The position numbers were made by a program, and so were the translations under genes. Below are positions 23,300-34,311 of a DNA stretch of 43,219 nt, one piece after another; position 1 is the stretch's first letter; each line of letters starts with the position of its first letter. The notes beneath the pieces were generated by a model. That model did not search any database, was not told the DNA's origin, and saw only the letters and a program-made list of their open reading frames with translations. The DNA comes from Lachnospiraceae bacterium. GTDB taxonomy: Bacteria > Bacillota > Clostridia > Lachnospirales > Lachnospiraceae. Where the stretch lies: positions 1 to 43,219 of the forward strand of contig JAQXZD010000056.1 in assembly GCA_029227035.1 (NCBI GenBank), in the 5' to 3' direction.

Positions 23300-23327
23300 G
23301 GAGCAGCGCAAATTGCTGCTCCTTTTT
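23300..23327 (+). terminator. Terminator of glcK
   Basis: GGAGCAGC and GCTGCTCC form a perfect 8-bp stem followed by five T. It isolates the fatty acid operon promoter from upstream transcription. Confidence 0.9.
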
Positions 23328-23354
23328 GATTGTTCTATAAATTTCCAAAAATAT

Positions 23355-23412
23355 CTTGACAATCAAACTATTATAAAATATACTTTGATAGACAAATAGT
23401 TTGATTGTCAAA
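23355..23412 (+). promoter_or_regulatory. fab operon promoter with three FabT-type palindromes
   Basis: The promoter is TTGACA (23356-23361), a 17-nt spacer, and TATACT (23379-23384). Three 13-nt sites of the form TTTGA-N3-TCAAA overlap it: 23355-23367 (CTTGACAATCAAA, over the -35), 23384-23396 (TTTGATAGACAAA, at the -10) and 23400-23412 (TTTGATTGTCAAA, perfect). Sites 1 and 3 are part of a perfect 17-bp inverted repeat, 23356-23372 against 23395-23411. The pattern matches the streptococcal FabT box as I know it. Binding would block polymerase. The regulator is probably the gene at 30710-31201. Confidence 0.8.
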
Positions 23413-23442
23413 GAATTAAAGAGAACAAAAGGAGATAAGAAT

Positions 23443-23676
23443 ATGTTAGAGAAGTTAAAAGAGTTAATCGCAGATCAGTTAAATGTGGACGCAGCAAATA
23501 TTACTGCAGAGTCAAGATTCAAGGAAGATCTTGAGGCAGATTCCTTAGATCTTTTTGAGCTGGTTATGGCATTGGAAGAGGAGTACGGAGTAGAGATTCC
23601 GTCTGAGGATCTTGAAAATATTTTAACAGTACAGGATGTTATTGATTATCTTGAGAATAAAGGTGTAGAGGCATAA
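23443..23676 (+). CDS. acpP: Acyl carrier protein
   Basis: 77 residues, acidic. It carries growing acyl chains on a 4'-phosphopantetheine arm attached to S34 in the motif EADSLDL. Length and the four-helix pattern are typical. The ATG at 23443 follows AAAGGAGA; a TTG at 23401 would run through the operator and is rejected. It is the first gene of the fab operon and ends 2 nt before fabK. Confidence 0.95.
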   Translation: MLEKLKELIADQLNVDAANITAESRFKEDLEADSLDLFELVMALEEEYGVEIPSEDLENILTVQDVIDYLENKGVEA

Positions 23677-23678
23677 AT

Positions 23679-24602
23679 ATGAAAACAAGAGTGACAGAAC
23701 TTCTTGGAATTGAATACCCAATTATCCAAGGCGGAATGGCCTGGGTAGCTACACACGAACTCGCCAGCGCAGTATCAAACGCTGGCGGTCTTGGCATTAT
23801 AGGAGCAGGCGGAGCACCGGCAGAATGGGTGAGAGAACAGGTTCGTGCTGCAAAAGCAGAGACGGACAAGCCTTTTGGTGTTAATCTGATGCTTCTGAAT
23901 CCGGAGGCAGATGCAATTGCCCAGGTTCTTGTAGAGGAAGGTGTCAAGGTAGTTACCACAGGAGCCGGTAACCCGGCAAAATACATGAGCATGTGGAAAG
24001 AGGCCGGAATCAAGGTGATTCCTGTTGTAGCCAGTGTCGCACTGGCAAAGCTCATGGAGAGAGGCGGAGCAGACGCGCTGGTTGCAGAGGGAATGGAGTC
24101 CGGCGGACACATCGGAGCGCAGACTACAATGACACTGGTTCCACAGGTGGTGGATGCTGTTTCTATTCCGGTTATTGCAGCAGGCGGTATTGCAGACGGC
24201 AGAGGTTTTGCCGCATCCATGATGCTTGGTGCGGAGGCTGTTCAGATGGGAACACGTTTTGTTGTAGCAAATGAATCTATTGTGCATGAGAACTATAAGC
24301 AGCGTGTGATCAAGGCAAAGGATATTGATTCGGAGGTTACAGGTACATCTACCGGACATCCGATTCGTGTAATCCGAAACAAGATGACGAGAGAATATCT
24401 GAAAATGGAAAAAGAGGGAGCTTCTTTTGAAGAGCTTGAGCAACTGACTCTCGGCGGACTGCGTAAGGCAGTTGTGGAAGGCGATGTCATGGAAGGAAGT
24501 GTCATGGCAGGACAGTCTGCAGGACTGGTGAAGAAAGAGGAAAGCTGTGCGGATATTATTAAAGATGTTATGACGCAGGCAGAGAAGCTGTTAGGCAGAT
24601 AA
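23679..24602 (+). CDS. fabK: Enoyl-ACP reductase II (FMN-dependent)
   Basis: 307 residues of the nitronate monooxygenase-like TIM-barrel family. It reduces the 2,3-double bond of enoyl-ACP, the last step of each elongation cycle. PIIQGGMAW starts the barrel, SGGHIG places the catalytic His at 144, and AAGGIADGRG and GAEAVQMGTRF form the FMN-binding region. Its place between acpP and fabD supports FabK over a nitronate monooxygenase. FabK-type enzymes are intrinsically insensitive to triclosan. No fabI is seen in the window. Confidence 0.94.
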   Translation: MKTRVTELLGIEYPIIQGGMAWVATHELASAVSNAGGLGIIGAGGAPAEWVREQVRAAKAETDKPFGVNLMLLNPEADAIAQVLVEEGVKVVTTGAGNPAKYMSMWKEAGIKVIPVVASVALAKLMERGGADALVAEGMESGGHIGAQTTMTLVPQVVDAVSIPVIAAGGIADGRGFAASMMLGAEAVQMGTRFVVANESIVHENYKQRVIKAKDIDSEVTGTSTGHPIRVIRNKMTREYLKMEKEGASFEELEQLTLGGLRKAVVEGDVMEGSVMAGQSAGLVKKEESCADIIKDVMTQAEKLLGR

Positions 24603-24628
24603 AATTTGGATGGAGCGGTGAGAAGACA

Positions 24629-25552
24629 ATGAAGAGAGTATTTATGTTTCCGGGACAGGGTTCCCAGTATGTTGGAATGGGAAAGGAGTTTTACGACGCC
24701 ATGCCGGAGGCAAAGGCAGTCTATGATTTGGCATCTGAAGCCAGCGGACTGGATGTTGCCGCACTTTGTTTTGAGGAAAATGACAAAATCAATATTACGG
24801 AGTATACCCAGATATGTATGCTGACAACTGAGGCGGCAATCTATGCGGCACTGAAGGCAAAGGGAATTGACTGTGATGTGACGGCAGGTTTGAGCCTCGG
24901 TGAGTATGGAGCGCTGATTGCATCCGGAACCATGAGTATGAAGGACGCTTTTGCGGTTGTAAGAAAAAGAGGAATTTACATGCAGGAAGCATATCCGACC
25001 GGCGGTGCAATGTCTGCCATTCTTGGTCTGGATGCGGATCGCATCGAAGAAATCTGTAAGGAGACGGCAGCGGAAGAGTCTGCGGTAGTTTCCATAGCAA
25101 ATTATAACTGTCCGGGGCAGATTGTGATTACCGGAGAGGCAAATGCAGTGGAGAAAGCCGGCGACAAGTGTAAAGAAGCAGGCGCAAAGCGTGTGGTACC
25201 TCTTAAGGTAAGCGGACCGTTCCATTCACAGTTATTGACGGGAGCAGGCGAGAAGCTGGGAGAAGCCCTGAAGGATGTTGAAATCAGGGAGGCAGAGATT
25301 CCGTATCTTGCAAATGTAACTGCGGATTATGTAACGGATAAGGCAGAAGTGAAGGAGCTTCTGACTCGTCAGGTTTCTTCTTCTGTTCGTTGGCAGCAGA
25401 CGGTTGAGAGACTGATTGCGGATGGAGCGGATGAGTTCGTGGAAATCGGACCGGGACGTTCCCTTTCCGGATTCATGCGTAAAATCAACCGCGATGTGGC
25501 AACCTATAATATTGACAAGATGGAGGATTTTGAGAAATATGTTAACCGGTAA
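24629..25552 (+). CDS. fabD: Malonyl-CoA:ACP transacylase
   Basis: 307 residues. It moves malonyl from CoA to [15 protein letters not shown] is the N-terminal signature, [10 protein letters not shown] holds the nucleophile S89, and GPFHS holds the catalytic His. A GGTGAG-like site precedes the ATG, which is weaker than elsewhere in the operon. The last 14 nt overlap the start of fabG, so translation is probably coupled. Confidence 0.95.
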   Translation: MKRVFMFPGQGSQYVGMGKEFYDAMPEAKAVYDLASEASGLDVAALCFEENDKINITEYTQICMLTTEAAIYAALKAKGIDCDVTAGLSLGEYGALIASGTMSMKDAFAVVRKRGIYMQEAYPTGGAMSAILGLDADRIEEICKETAAEESAVVSIANYNCPGQIVITGEANAVEKAGDKCKEAGAKRVVPLKVSGPFHSQLLTGAGEKLGEALKDVEIREAEIPYLANVTADYVTDKAEVKELLTRQVSSSVRWQQTVERLIADGADEFVEIGPGRSLSGFMRKINRDVATYNIDKMEDFEKYVNR

Positions 25553-26279
25553 GATTGCGCTTGTGACAGGCGCGGGCAGAGGAATCGGCAAAGCGATTGC
25601 AAAGGAGCTTGCGGCAAACGGCGCTTTTGTGATTGTCAATTATAATGGTTCCAAGGAAGCGGCAGATGCAACTGTCGAAGAGATTAAGACAGCAGGTGGC
25701 GATGCGGTAAGCTACCGGTGCAATGTGACAGATTTTAATGCCTGCAAGGATATGGTTGATGCATTGATTAAGGAATATGCACACATTGACATTTTGGTCA
25801 ACAATGCGGGAATTACAAGAGACGATTTGTTAATGCGTATGAAGGAAGAAGATTTTGATGCGGTTATTGACACAAATCTGAAGGGTGCCTTCAATACCAT
25901 CCGCCATCTGTCCCGGTATCTGCTGAAGCAGCGTGCCGGAAAAATTATTAACATTTCCTCCGTGTCCGGAATTCTTGGCAATGCGGGACAGGCAAATTAT
26001 TCCGCAAGTAAAGCGGGAATTATCGGACTGACCAAGGCAGTGGCAAGAGAACTGGCAGGACGGGGAATCAACGTGAATGCCGTAGCACCGGGATTCGTGC
26101 AGACGGAGATGACGGATGTTTTATCGGACAAGGTAAAAGAGGAACTTGTAAAGCAGATTCCGCTTGGAAGAGTGGGACAGACAGAGGATATTGCAAAAGC
26201 AGTTGCATTTCTTGCATCTCCGGCATCGGATTATATTACCGGTCAGGTATTATCTGTGGACGGAGGCATGGCAATTTAA
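25539..26279 (+). CDS. fabG: 3-oxoacyl-ACP reductase
   Basis: 246 residues, short-chain dehydrogenase fold. It reduces 3-ketoacyl-ACP with [14 protein letters not shown] binds the nucleotide, NNAGIT follows, and the catalytic Ser (NISSVSG), Y154 and K158 (YSASK) are present. The ATG at 25539 lies inside fabD, with GGAGG about 12 nt upstream. The reading frame is open well upstream inside fabD, but no better start exists there. Family length is normal. Confidence 0.95.
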   Translation: MLTGKIALVTGAGRGIGKAIAKELAANGAFVIVNYNGSKEAADATVEEIKTAGGDAVSYRCNVTDFNACKDMVDALIKEYAHIDILVNNAGITRDDLLMRMKEEDFDAVIDTNLKGAFNTIRHLSRYLLKQRAGKIINISSVSGILGNAGQANYSASKAGIIGLTKAVARELAGRGINVNAVAPGFVQTEMTDVLSDKVKEELVKQIPLGRVGQTEDIAKAVAFLASPASDYITGQVLSVDGGMAI

Positions 26280-26302
26280 TGCCGGAAAGGAAGTAGTAGG
26301 AT

Positions 26303-27538
26303 ATGAGCAGAAGAGTTGTTGTAACAGGATTGGGAGCAATTACCCCGATTGGTTTAAATGTGAATGATTTTTGGAAAAACATTAAAGCGGGAGAGACCGG
26401 ATTCGGCGAGATTACAAAGTTTGATACTACAGACTATAAGGTGCATCTGGCAGCGGAAGTAAAAGGATTTGATCCAAAAGAATTTATGGATTTTAAATCA
26501 GCAAAACGTATGGAGCCGTTTTCACAGTATGCGGTTGCTGCGGCAAAAGAAGCTTTTGCGGATGCAGGACTGGATATGTCCAAAGAAGATCCGTTCCGTG
26601 TTGGTACGGCAATCGGATGTGGAGTGGGAAGTCTGCAGGCAATAGAGCGGGAATATACAAAGATTGTGCAGAAAGGACCGGGAAAGGTAAATCCGATTTT
26701 TGTACCTCTTATGATTTCTAACATGGCAGCAGGTAACGTATCCATTCAGCTTGGATTGCGCGGAAAATGCACTAATGACGTAACCGCATGTTCAACAGGA
26801 ACCAACAATATCGGTGATGCATTCCGCAGCATCCAGTATGGAGAAGCGGATGTAATGGTTGCAGGAGGAACAGAGGGTGCTGTCTGCCCATGTGCAATCG
26901 CAGGATTTACAGCGCTTACCGCTTTATCGACTTCTGATGATCCGAAGAGATGCTCACTTCCGTTTGATAAAAACCGCAGTGGTTTTGTCTTAGGAGAAGG
27001 TTCCGGAGTGGTAGTACTGGAGGAATTAGAGCATGCAAAGGCAAGAGGTGCAAAGATTTATGCAGAGGTTGTAGGATATGGCTGTTCTGCAGATGCTTAC
27101 CACATTACCTCGCCGATAGAGGATGGTTCCGGTGCTGCCCGTGCCATGACAAATGCCATTGATGATGCAGGCATTAAGCCGGAGGATATTACCTATATCA
27201 ATGCACACGGTACGGCAACACATCATAATGATTTGTTTGAAACCCGTGCGATTAAGCTTGCATTTGGAGAGCATGCAAAGGATCTGAAAATCAATTCCAC
27301 AAAGTCTATGATTGGACATCTTCTTGGTGCAGCAGGTGCAGTGGAATTCATCACCTGTGTCAAAGAGATCGAAGAAGGATTCATCCACAAAACAGTCGGA
27401 TATGAGACGGTGGATGATGAAATAGATTTGAATTACTGTAAGCAGGAATATCAGGAAGAAGTGCCATATGCTCTGTCCAACTCTCTGGGATTTGGCGGAC
27501 ATAATGCAAGTATCCTTTTGAAAAAGTACGAGGGATAG
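26303..27538 (+). CDS. fabF: 3-oxoacyl-ACP synthase II
   Basis: 411 residues. It condenses malonyl-ACP with acyl-ACP in elongation. The nucleophile is C163 in TACSTGTNNI, with the two His residues in NAHGTATHHND and KSMIGHLLGAAG, and the GFGGHNAS loop near the end. GGAAAGGAAG lies upstream of the ATG. No fabB is present, so FabF probably does all elongation condensation steps. Confidence 0.96.
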   Translation: MSRRVVVTGLGAITPIGLNVNDFWKNIKAGETGFGEITKFDTTDYKVHLAAEVKGFDPKEFMDFKSAKRMEPFSQYAVAAAKEAFADAGLDMSKEDPFRVGTAIGCGVGSLQAIEREYTKIVQKGPGKVNPIFVPLMISNMAAGNVSIQLGLRGKCTNDVTACSTGTNNIGDAFRSIQYGEADVMVAGGTEGAVCPCAIAGFTALTALSTSDDPKRCSLPFDKNRSGFVLGEGSGVVVLEELEHAKARGAKIYAEVVGYGCSADAYHITSPIEDGSGAARAMTNAIDDAGIKPEDITYINAHGTATHHNDLFETRAIKLAFGEHAKDLKINSTKSMIGHLLGAAGAVEFITCVKEIEEGFIHKTVGYETVDDEIDLNYCKQEYQEEVPYALSNSLGFGGHNASILLKKYEG

Positions 27539-27550
27539 GAGAGACAGAAC

Positions 27551-27976
27551 ATGAGTATGACAACACAGGAAATTATGGAGATTCTGCCACACAGACAGCC
27601 ATTTCTTCTGATAGATACTGTGGAAGAAGTGGAACCGGGCGTGCGTGCGGTTGCCAAAAAGAATGTTACTTTTAACGAACCGTTTTTTGCCGGACATTTT
27701 CCGGGCAATCCGGTGATGCCGGGGGTTTTGATTGTGGAAGCACTGGCACAGACCGGGGCTGTTGCAATTCTGTCACAGCCGGAATGGAAGGGAAAGACTG
27801 CATATTTTGCAGGTATTAACAATGCAAAGTTTAAGCAGAAGGTACTGCCGGGTGATACGCTCGTGCTGGAAACAGAGATTATCAAGGTAAAGGGACCGAT
27901 TGGTGTCGGGAAAGCAGTTGCTCGTGTAAACGGAAAGCTTGCATGCTCCGCAGAACTGACCTTCGCAATCGGATAA
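27551..27976 (+). CDS. fabZ: 3-hydroxyacyl-ACP dehydratase
   Basis: 141 residues, hot-dog fold. It removes water from 3-hydroxyacyl-ACP. [11 protein letters not shown], the catalytic-His motif [12 protein letters not shown] and the following EALAQTG with the catalytic Glu are all present. GGAGAGA precedes the ATG. No fabA, fabN or fabM is seen here, so the source of unsaturated fatty acids is not explained by this operon. Confidence 0.95.
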   Translation: MSMTTQEIMEILPHRQPFLLIDTVEEVEPGVRAVAKKNVTFNEPFFAGHFPGNPVMPGVLIVEALAQTGAVAILSQPEWKGKTAYFAGINNAKFKQKVLPGDTLVLETEIIKVKGPIGVGKAVARVNGKLACSAELTFAIG

Positions 27977-28001
27977 AATCGGATTGAAAGAGGGAAGATT
28001 T

Positions 28002-29717
28002 ATGCTATTTAAAAAGTATATACCATTGAATAAAAAAGAGCCGGAGAGTCCGGCACCGCAGACAGCGGAGACTCCGGTGGTTGAGACTGTAACCTGCAAG
28101 AGCTGTAAAAAAGAGCTGGATAAAAAGCGGGTAGTAAAGAACAAGTATGTCTGCTATGAATGCGGATACTATTTCCGTGTTCGTTCCAAGAACCGTATCA
28201 AGATGGTGGCAGATGCCGGAACTTTTGAAGCCTGGGATGAGGATTTAAAAACAGGAAATCCTTTGAACTTTCCGGAATATGAAGAAAAGGTTGCGGCAAC
28301 GCAGGAGAAGACCGGTTTAAAGGAAGGCGTTACCATCGGAAAATGTACGGTAAACGGAGAAGAGACGGTACTTGGTGTGATTGATGCAAGATTCATGATG
28401 GGAAGTATGGGACATGTGGTAGGCGAGAAGATTACACATGCCGTGGAACGTGCCACAGAGGAGAGACTTCCGGTTATTTTGTTCTGCTGTTCAGGCGGTG
28501 CAAGAATGCAGGAAGGAATGATATCCCTGATGCAGATGGCAAAGACCTCTGCAGCCATCAAGAGACATTCGGATGCGGGACTTTTGTATGTTCCGGTTCT
28601 GACAGATCCGACGACAGGTGGAGTGACGGCGAGCTTTGCCATGCTGGGAGATATTATTCTGGCGGAGCCGAAGGCTCTTATCGGTTTTGCGGGCGCACGA
28701 GTGATTGAGAATACCATCGGACAGAAACTGCCGGAAGGATTTCAGCGTGCGGAATTTCAGTTGGAACATGGATTTGTAGACGCAATTGTGGAGCGCGACA
28801 ACTTGAAACAGACACTTGCACAGATACTGAAAATGCATAAGCCTCTGCAGGGATATGCGAATTTTGATCCGGCACATGACAATGACCGGTATGATCCGAC
28901 GGAGCTTATGCGCGAACGAAATGCAAAGGCTAAGCCTCTTTCCGCATGGGAAAAGGTATGTGCAGCCCGTCAGATTAAGAGACTTGCATCGGTTGACTAT
29001 ATGGATGCTGTTTTTGATGATTTTATGGAACTGCATGGAGACCGTTACTTCAGGGATGATCCTGCTATTGTGGGAGGAATCGCTTATCTGGATGGCCAGC
29101 CTGTAACGGTAATCGGAGTGCATAAGGGAAAAGATCTCAAGGATTGTGCATACCGCAATTACGGAATGCCGTCACCGGAAGGATACCGTAAGGCGCTTCG
29201 GCTGATGAAACAGGCAGAGAAGTTTCATCGCCCAATTATTACTTTTGTGAATACATCCGGTGCTTATCCGGGAACAGAGGCGGAAGAAAACGGACAGGGA
29301 GAGGCAATTGCCAGAAATCTCTATGAAATGTCCGGAATCAAAGTGCCGATTCTCTGCCTGATGATTGGTGAAGGCGGAAGCGGCGGAGCGCTTGCACTGG
29401 CTGTTGGTAATCAGGTATGGATGATGGAAAATGCAACGTATTCCATTTTGTCACCGGAAGGATTTTCATCAATTCTGTGGAAAGACGGAAGCCGGGCGCA
29501 GGAGGCTGCGGGTGTGATGAAGATTACGGCACAGGATCTGAAGGATCTTGCGATTGTGGATGATATTATTCCTGAGTATGGAGGAGCGGATGAGGATGCC
29601 CTGTCTTCCATTGCAAATTATATGAAGGGCCACATGAAGGAATTCTTAAGAGCGCAGAACAATAAGAGCGGGGAGCAACTGGCGCAGGAGAGATATGACC
29701 GCTTCCGGAAGTTTTGA
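28002..29717 (+). CDS. accDA: Fused acetyl-CoA carboxylase carboxyltransferase (beta + alpha)
   Basis: 571 residues. Residues about 28-290 are AccD: a four-Cys zinc ribbon (CKSC, CYEC), then [11 protein letters not shown] and a [12 protein letters not shown] segment. Residues about 310-571 are AccA ([14 protein letters not shown], a THP-like [17 protein letters not shown] region, [21 protein letters not shown] and GEGGSGGAL). In most bacteria these are separate subunits of an alpha2beta2 complex; here one chain does both. It transfers CO2 from carboxybiotin to acetyl-CoA, giving malonyl-CoA. The ATG at 28002 follows AGAGGGAAG; a TTG at 27984 is rejected. No accB or accC lies in this operon. 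Confidence 0.94.
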   Translation: MLFKKYIPLNKKEPESPAPQTAETPVVETVTCKSCKKELDKKRVVKNKYVCYECGYYFRVRSKNRIKMVADAGTFEAWDEDLKTGNPLNFPEYEEKVAATQEKTGLKEGVTIGKCTVNGEETVLGVIDARFMMGSMGHVVGEKITHAVERATEERLPVILFCCSGGARMQEGMISLMQMAKTSAAIKRHSDAGLLYVPVLTDPTTGGVTASFAMLGDIILAEPKALIGFAGARVIENTIGQKLPEGFQRAEFQLEHGFVDAIVERDNLKQTLAQILKMHKPLQGYANFDPAHDNDRYDPTELMRERNAKAKPLSAWEKVCAARQIKRLASVDYMDAVFDDFMELHGDRYFRDDPAIVGGIAYLDGQPVTVIGVHKGKDLKDCAYRNYGMPSPEGYRKALRLMKQAEKFHRPIITFVNTSGAYPGTEAEENGQGEAIARNLYEMSGIKVPILCLMIGEGGSGGALALAVGNQVWMMENATYSILSPEGFSSILWKDGSRAQEAAGVMKITAQDLKDLAIVDDIIPEYGGADEDALSSIANYMKGHMKEFLRAQNNKSGEQLAQERYDRFRKF

Positions 29718-29732
29718 TTAGGAGAATGATAA

Positions 29733-30698
29733 ATGAAGATTTTAGGAACAGGAAGTGCGCTTCCGAAAAAAGTAGTAAGCAATGACGATCTTGCACAGGT
29801 GATGGATACCTCAGATGAGTGGATCCGCACCCGTACAGGAATCGAGCGGCGGCATATTGCGGTGGAGGAGACCACAACATCATTGGCGGTAGAGGCCTGC
29901 AAAAAAGCATTGGAGCAGTCCAAGGTTTCCATAGATGAACTGGATCTGATTGTTGCGGCAACCGTTTCGAGCGATTATATATATCCGACACTTTCTTGTG
30001 AAATTCAGGCTGCAATCGGAGCAAAGAATGCAACTGCTTTTGATATCTCGGCGGGCTGCTCCGGTTTTCTGTTTGCACTGGCTACGGCAGATGCATATCT
30101 TAGAACGGGCAGATATAAAAACGCACTGATTCTCGGAGCGGAGACGCTTTCGAAAATGATGGACTGGAGCGACCGCAGCACCTGTGTGCTGTTCGGAGAC
30201 GGTGCGGGAGCCGCTGTGGTTAGTGCCGAAGGAAATCAGCTTCTGGGCATGGTGCAGGGTTCTGACGGTGCCAGAGGTACGGTGCTGAAATGCAAAAACC
30301 GTCCGGTACATAATTTGTATAAGCAGGAAGCAGGTCAGAGTCTGGCTTATTCCTATACGGAGATGGATGGTTCCGCGGTATACAAGTTTGCGGTAAGAAC
30401 GGTTCCGAATGCAATCGCCAATGTGTTGGAGCAGGCAAAGGTACCTGTGGCAGATGTAAAGTATTTTCTTTTGCATCAGGCAAATCTCCGCATTATTGAG
30501 GCAGTGGCAAAGCGTATGAATCAGCCGTTGGAAAAATTCCCTACAATTCTTGAAGAGTGTGGAAACATTTCGGCAGCAAGCGTGCCTTCTTTGCTGGATC
30601 AAATCCATAGAGAGGGAAAACTGAGCAAGGGAGACAAGATTGTGATGGCAGGTTTTGGCGCAGGACTGACCTGGGGCGCCTGTGTGCTGGAATGGTAA
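29733..30698 (+). CDS. fabH: 3-oxoacyl-ACP synthase III
   Basis: 321 residues. It starts fatty acid synthesis by condensing acetyl-CoA (or a branched primer) with malonyl-ACP. The nucleophile C109 sits in SAGCSGF, the His in LLHQANLRI and the Asn in ECGNISAAS, where GNTSAAS is usual. TAGGAG precedes the ATG. FabH is usually first in such operons; here it is next to last, before the regulator. Confidence 0.95.
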   Translation: MKILGTGSALPKKVVSNDDLAQVMDTSDEWIRTRTGIERRHIAVEETTTSLAVEACKKALEQSKVSIDELDLIVAATVSSDYIYPTLSCEIQAAIGAKNATAFDISAGCSGFLFALATADAYLRTGRYKNALILGAETLSKMMDWSDRSTCVLFGDGAGAAVVSAEGNQLLGMVQGSDGARGTVLKCKNRPVHNLYKQEAGQSLAYSYTEMDGSAVYKFAVRTVPNAIANVLEQAKVPVADVKYFLLHQANLRIIEAVAKRMNQPLEKFPTILEECGNISAASVPSLLDQIHREGKLSKGDKIVMAGFGAGLTWGACVLEW

Positions 30699-30709
30699 GG
30701 AGATAGCAG

Positions 30710-31201
30710 ATGACACTGGAAGAAACATTAAATGAGCTTCTTGTAAAGCTGTTCAAGGATATTCTGGAGATTGAATCCAAGTGTCTGATTACGGAGGAGT
30801 TTAAGGATATTTCTTATAATGATATGCACATCATTGAAGCAATCGGGGTAGAGGAGCCCAGAAACATGAAGACGGTTGCAAATCTGATGTCGGTCACGAC
30901 GGGAACATTGACGAAGGCGATTGATGCTCTCTGCGATAAAAAGTATGTGATTCGTGAACGAAGCGCGGAGGACAAACGAGTGGTCAAGCTGAAGCTGACG
31001 GATAAGGGAAAATCAGCCTATTATCACCATGAGCAGTTTCACAGGCAGATGATTAAGAATATTGCCGGAGAGATGTCGGAAAAGGAAACCGAAGTGCTGG
31101 TATATGCCCTGGCAAAAATGGTTGATTATTTTCAGCTTAACTATTATGATACGGATGAGGAATCGGAATTTGTGGATTGGTCCAAGATTCAGAGCGAGTA
31201 A
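30710..31201 (+). CDS. fabT: MarR-family repressor of fatty acid synthesis (FabT-like)
   Basis: 163 residues with a winged helix-turn-helix (about 50-100, including MKTVANLMSVTTGTLTKAID and the wing RSAEDKRVVKLKLT). The segment EFKDISYNDMHIIEAIG closely recalls streptococcal FabT, which binds DNA with long-chain acyl-ACP as co-repressor. It is the last gene of the fab operon, 11 nt after fabH, with AAGGAGAT upstream, and the operon promoter carries matching palindromes, so autoregulation is likely. The acyl-ACP response is inferred from the family, not seen. A weak stem-loop and a TTTTTT follow the stop codon. Confidence 0.87.
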   Translation: MTLEETLNELLVKLFKDILEIESKCLITEEFKDISYNDMHIIEAIGVEEPRNMKTVANLMSVTTGTLTKAIDALCDKKYVIRERSAEDKRVVKLKLTDKGKSAYYHHEQFHRQMIKNIAGEMSEKETEVLVYALAKMVDYFQLNYYDTDEESEFVDWSKIQSE

Positions 31202-31316
31202 CTCTTGCTTTTTTGTTAAATAACCATATAAAGTACCAGAAAACTATTGTATATTTTGACATTTTCGTTTAAAATAAAAACGTTGATGTATACTATTTAA
31301 TAAAAAAGGAGAATAG

Positions 31317-32654
<1,338 letters not shown>

Positions 32655-32678
32655 TTATATAGTTAATTGGAAATAGTA

Positions 32679-32718
32679 ATCCCGCACGTTGCCGGAAACG
32701 GCATAAGTGCGGGATTTT
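32679..32718 (+). terminator. Terminator of gdhA
   Basis: ATCCCGCAC and GTGCGGGAT form a 9-bp stem with an inner GCCG/CGGC hairpin, followed by six T. Confidence 0.9.
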
Positions 32719-32743
32719 TTGATGTTCTTCTTTGTCTTATCCA

Positions 32744-32772
32744 TAGGCAAAAAGGCAAAGATGTGTTATACT
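32744..32772 (+). promoter_or_regulatory. Likely promoter of lepB
   Basis: TAGGCA (32744-32749), a 17-nt spacer and TATACT (32767-32772) with a TG one base before the -10 (extended -10). Confidence 0.5.
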
Positions 32773-32818
32773 GTAAACGGTATTGTTAATATATGTCAGT
32801 CAGGATAATGGAAGAATT

Positions 32819-33379
32819 ATGAGAAATAATAAGAAAAACAAGAAGAGTGGAGTATTGCGTGAAGTGATTAGCTGGATACTCACTTTTGCTCTCGCGATTG
32901 GACTTGCCACAATTCTAAAGAATTTTGTGATAATCAATGCAACCGTCCCGACGGGATCGATGGAGCATACGATAGAACCGGGTGATGATATCTTAGGTTT
33001 GAGACTTGCGTATAAGTTCTCAAAACCGGAGAGGAAAGATATTATTATTTTCCGGTTTCCGGATGATGAAACGCAGAAATATGTCAAGCGCGTGATTGGG
33101 CTTCCGGGTGAGAAAGTAACGATTAAGGATGGTTGTGTGTATATCAATGATTCCGAGACACCGTTGGATGAACCTTATTTGAAGGAAGAGTGGGTAGAAG
33201 ACAATGATTCGCGTGTATTTAATGTGCCGGAAGGCTGTTATTTTGTGATGGGGGACAACCGCAATGATTCCTATGATGCGCGGTATTGGGAGCATACCTA
33301 TGTGACAGAGGACCAGATTATTGGGAAAGCGAATTTCATATATTATCCGTTTGACCGGCTGGGAAGTTTATACAAGTAA
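32819..33379 (+). CDS. lepB: Signal peptidase I
   Basis: 186 residues. It removes signal peptides from exported proteins at the outer face of the membrane. A basic N-terminus (RNNKKNKKSG) precedes one membrane helix (about 15-37). The catalytic Ser is S47 in PTGSMEHT and the general base Lys is K90 in YVKRVIGLPGE; GDNRNDSYDARYW is the conserved C-terminal box. The short single-helix form is typical of Gram-positives. The ATG at 32819 has GGAAG close upstream, and a TTG at 32783 would add 12 residues without support. Confidence 0.94.
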   Translation: MRNNKKNKKSGVLREVISWILTFALAIGLATILKNFVIINATVPTGSMEHTIEPGDDILGLRLAYKFSKPERKDIIIFRFPDDETQKYVKRVIGLPGEKVTIKDGCVYINDSETPLDEPYLKEEWVEDNDSRVFNVPEGCYFVMGDNRNDSYDARYWEHTYVTEDQIIGKANFIYYPFDRLGSLYK

Positions 33380-33403
33380 TAGAAAAGAAAAGGAGTAAAA
33401 AAG

Positions 33404-34249
33404 ATGGCAGAGAATTCAAGTTGCAGCAGCGCTTCAAGCTGTTCCAAGGAGAGTTGTGAAGGATGCGCAAGCAACCAGAACAACAAGCAGAGTATGCAGG
33501 AGGCGATGAATGCATATTCGGATATTAAGCATGTGATTGGAGTTGTTAGTGGAAAGGGTGGCGTAGGAAAATCCTTTGTGACTTCATCCCTTGCCGTGCA
33601 GATGGCAAAAGCAGGATATAAGGTGGGAATTCTGGACGCGGATATTACAGGACCGTCCATTCCGAAGATGTTTGGAGCGCATGGACAGATTGTCGGAGAC
33701 GAGAAAGGAATGTATCCATTTGAGACAGAAGGCGAAATTAAGATTATCTCCATCAATCTTCTGATGGATGATGAGGAAGCGCCGGTTGTATGGAGAGGAC
33801 CTGTCATTGCCGGGGCGGTAAAGCAGTTCTGGAATGAGACCGTGTGGGGAGATATTGATTACCTGTTTGTGGATATGCCGCCGGGAACCGGAGACGTTCC
33901 GCTTACCGTATTCCAATCGCTTCCTGTGGATGGAATCGTCGTTGTGACATCTCCGCAGGAGTTGGTACAGATGATTGTCCGCAAAGCCTTTAATATGGCA
34001 AATATGATGGATATACCGGTGCTTGGAGTGGTTGAGAACTTCAGCTATCTGAAATGTCCGGACTGTGGTAAAGAGATAGAACTTTTTGGTGAAAGCCATA
34101 TTGATGAGGTGGCAGCAGAAACCGGAACGAAGGTGCTGGGCAAGCTTCCGCTGAATCCGGAGTATGCAAAGATGGCAGATGCAGGAAAGTTTTTTGAATT
34201 GGAGAATCCTTATCTCGATAAGGCGGTTGAAGTGTTAAAACAGTTATAG
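33404..34249 (+). CDS. Mrp/NBP35-type iron-sulfur carrier ATPase
   Basis: 281 residues. GKGGVGKS (about 49-56) is the deviant Walker A motif of the MinD/Mrp family, with LDADITGPSIPKM and DMPPGTGD following. The CPDC motif near residue 213 is the dimer-bridging cluster site of Mrp/ApbC proteins. The N-terminal 25 residues hold four Cys (CSSASSCSKESCEGC), as in eukaryotic NBP35 and some clostridial Mrp proteins, and could hold a second cluster. It is thought to carry 4Fe-4S clusters to apo-proteins. AAAGGAG precedes the ATG. Confidence 0.9.
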   Translation: MAENSSCSSASSCSKESCEGCASNQNNKQSMQEAMNAYSDIKHVIGVVSGKGGVGKSFVTSSLAVQMAKAGYKVGILDADITGPSIPKMFGAHGQIVGDEKGMYPFETEGEIKIISINLLMDDEEAPVVWRGPVIAGAVKQFWNETVWGDIDYLFVDMPPGTGDVPLTVFQSLPVDGIVVVTSPQELVQMIVRKAFNMANMMDIPVLGVVENFSYLKCPDCGKEIELFGESHIDEVAAETGTKVLGKLPLNPEYAKMADAGKFFELENPYLDKAVEVLKQL

Positions 34250-34250
34250 A

Positions 34251-34295
34251 AAAAAGGCGATAGGAGTGGATGTCCACGGAACTATCGCCTTTTTA
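34251..34295. terminator. Bidirectional terminator between mrp and liaF-like genes
   Basis: AAAAAGGCGATAG and CTATCGCCTTTTT form a 13-bp perfect stem with an inner GTGGA/TCCAC hairpin. It provides T-runs on both strands for the convergent genes. Confidence 0.88.
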
Positions 34296-34311
34296 AATGC
34301 AAGGTCGGCAA

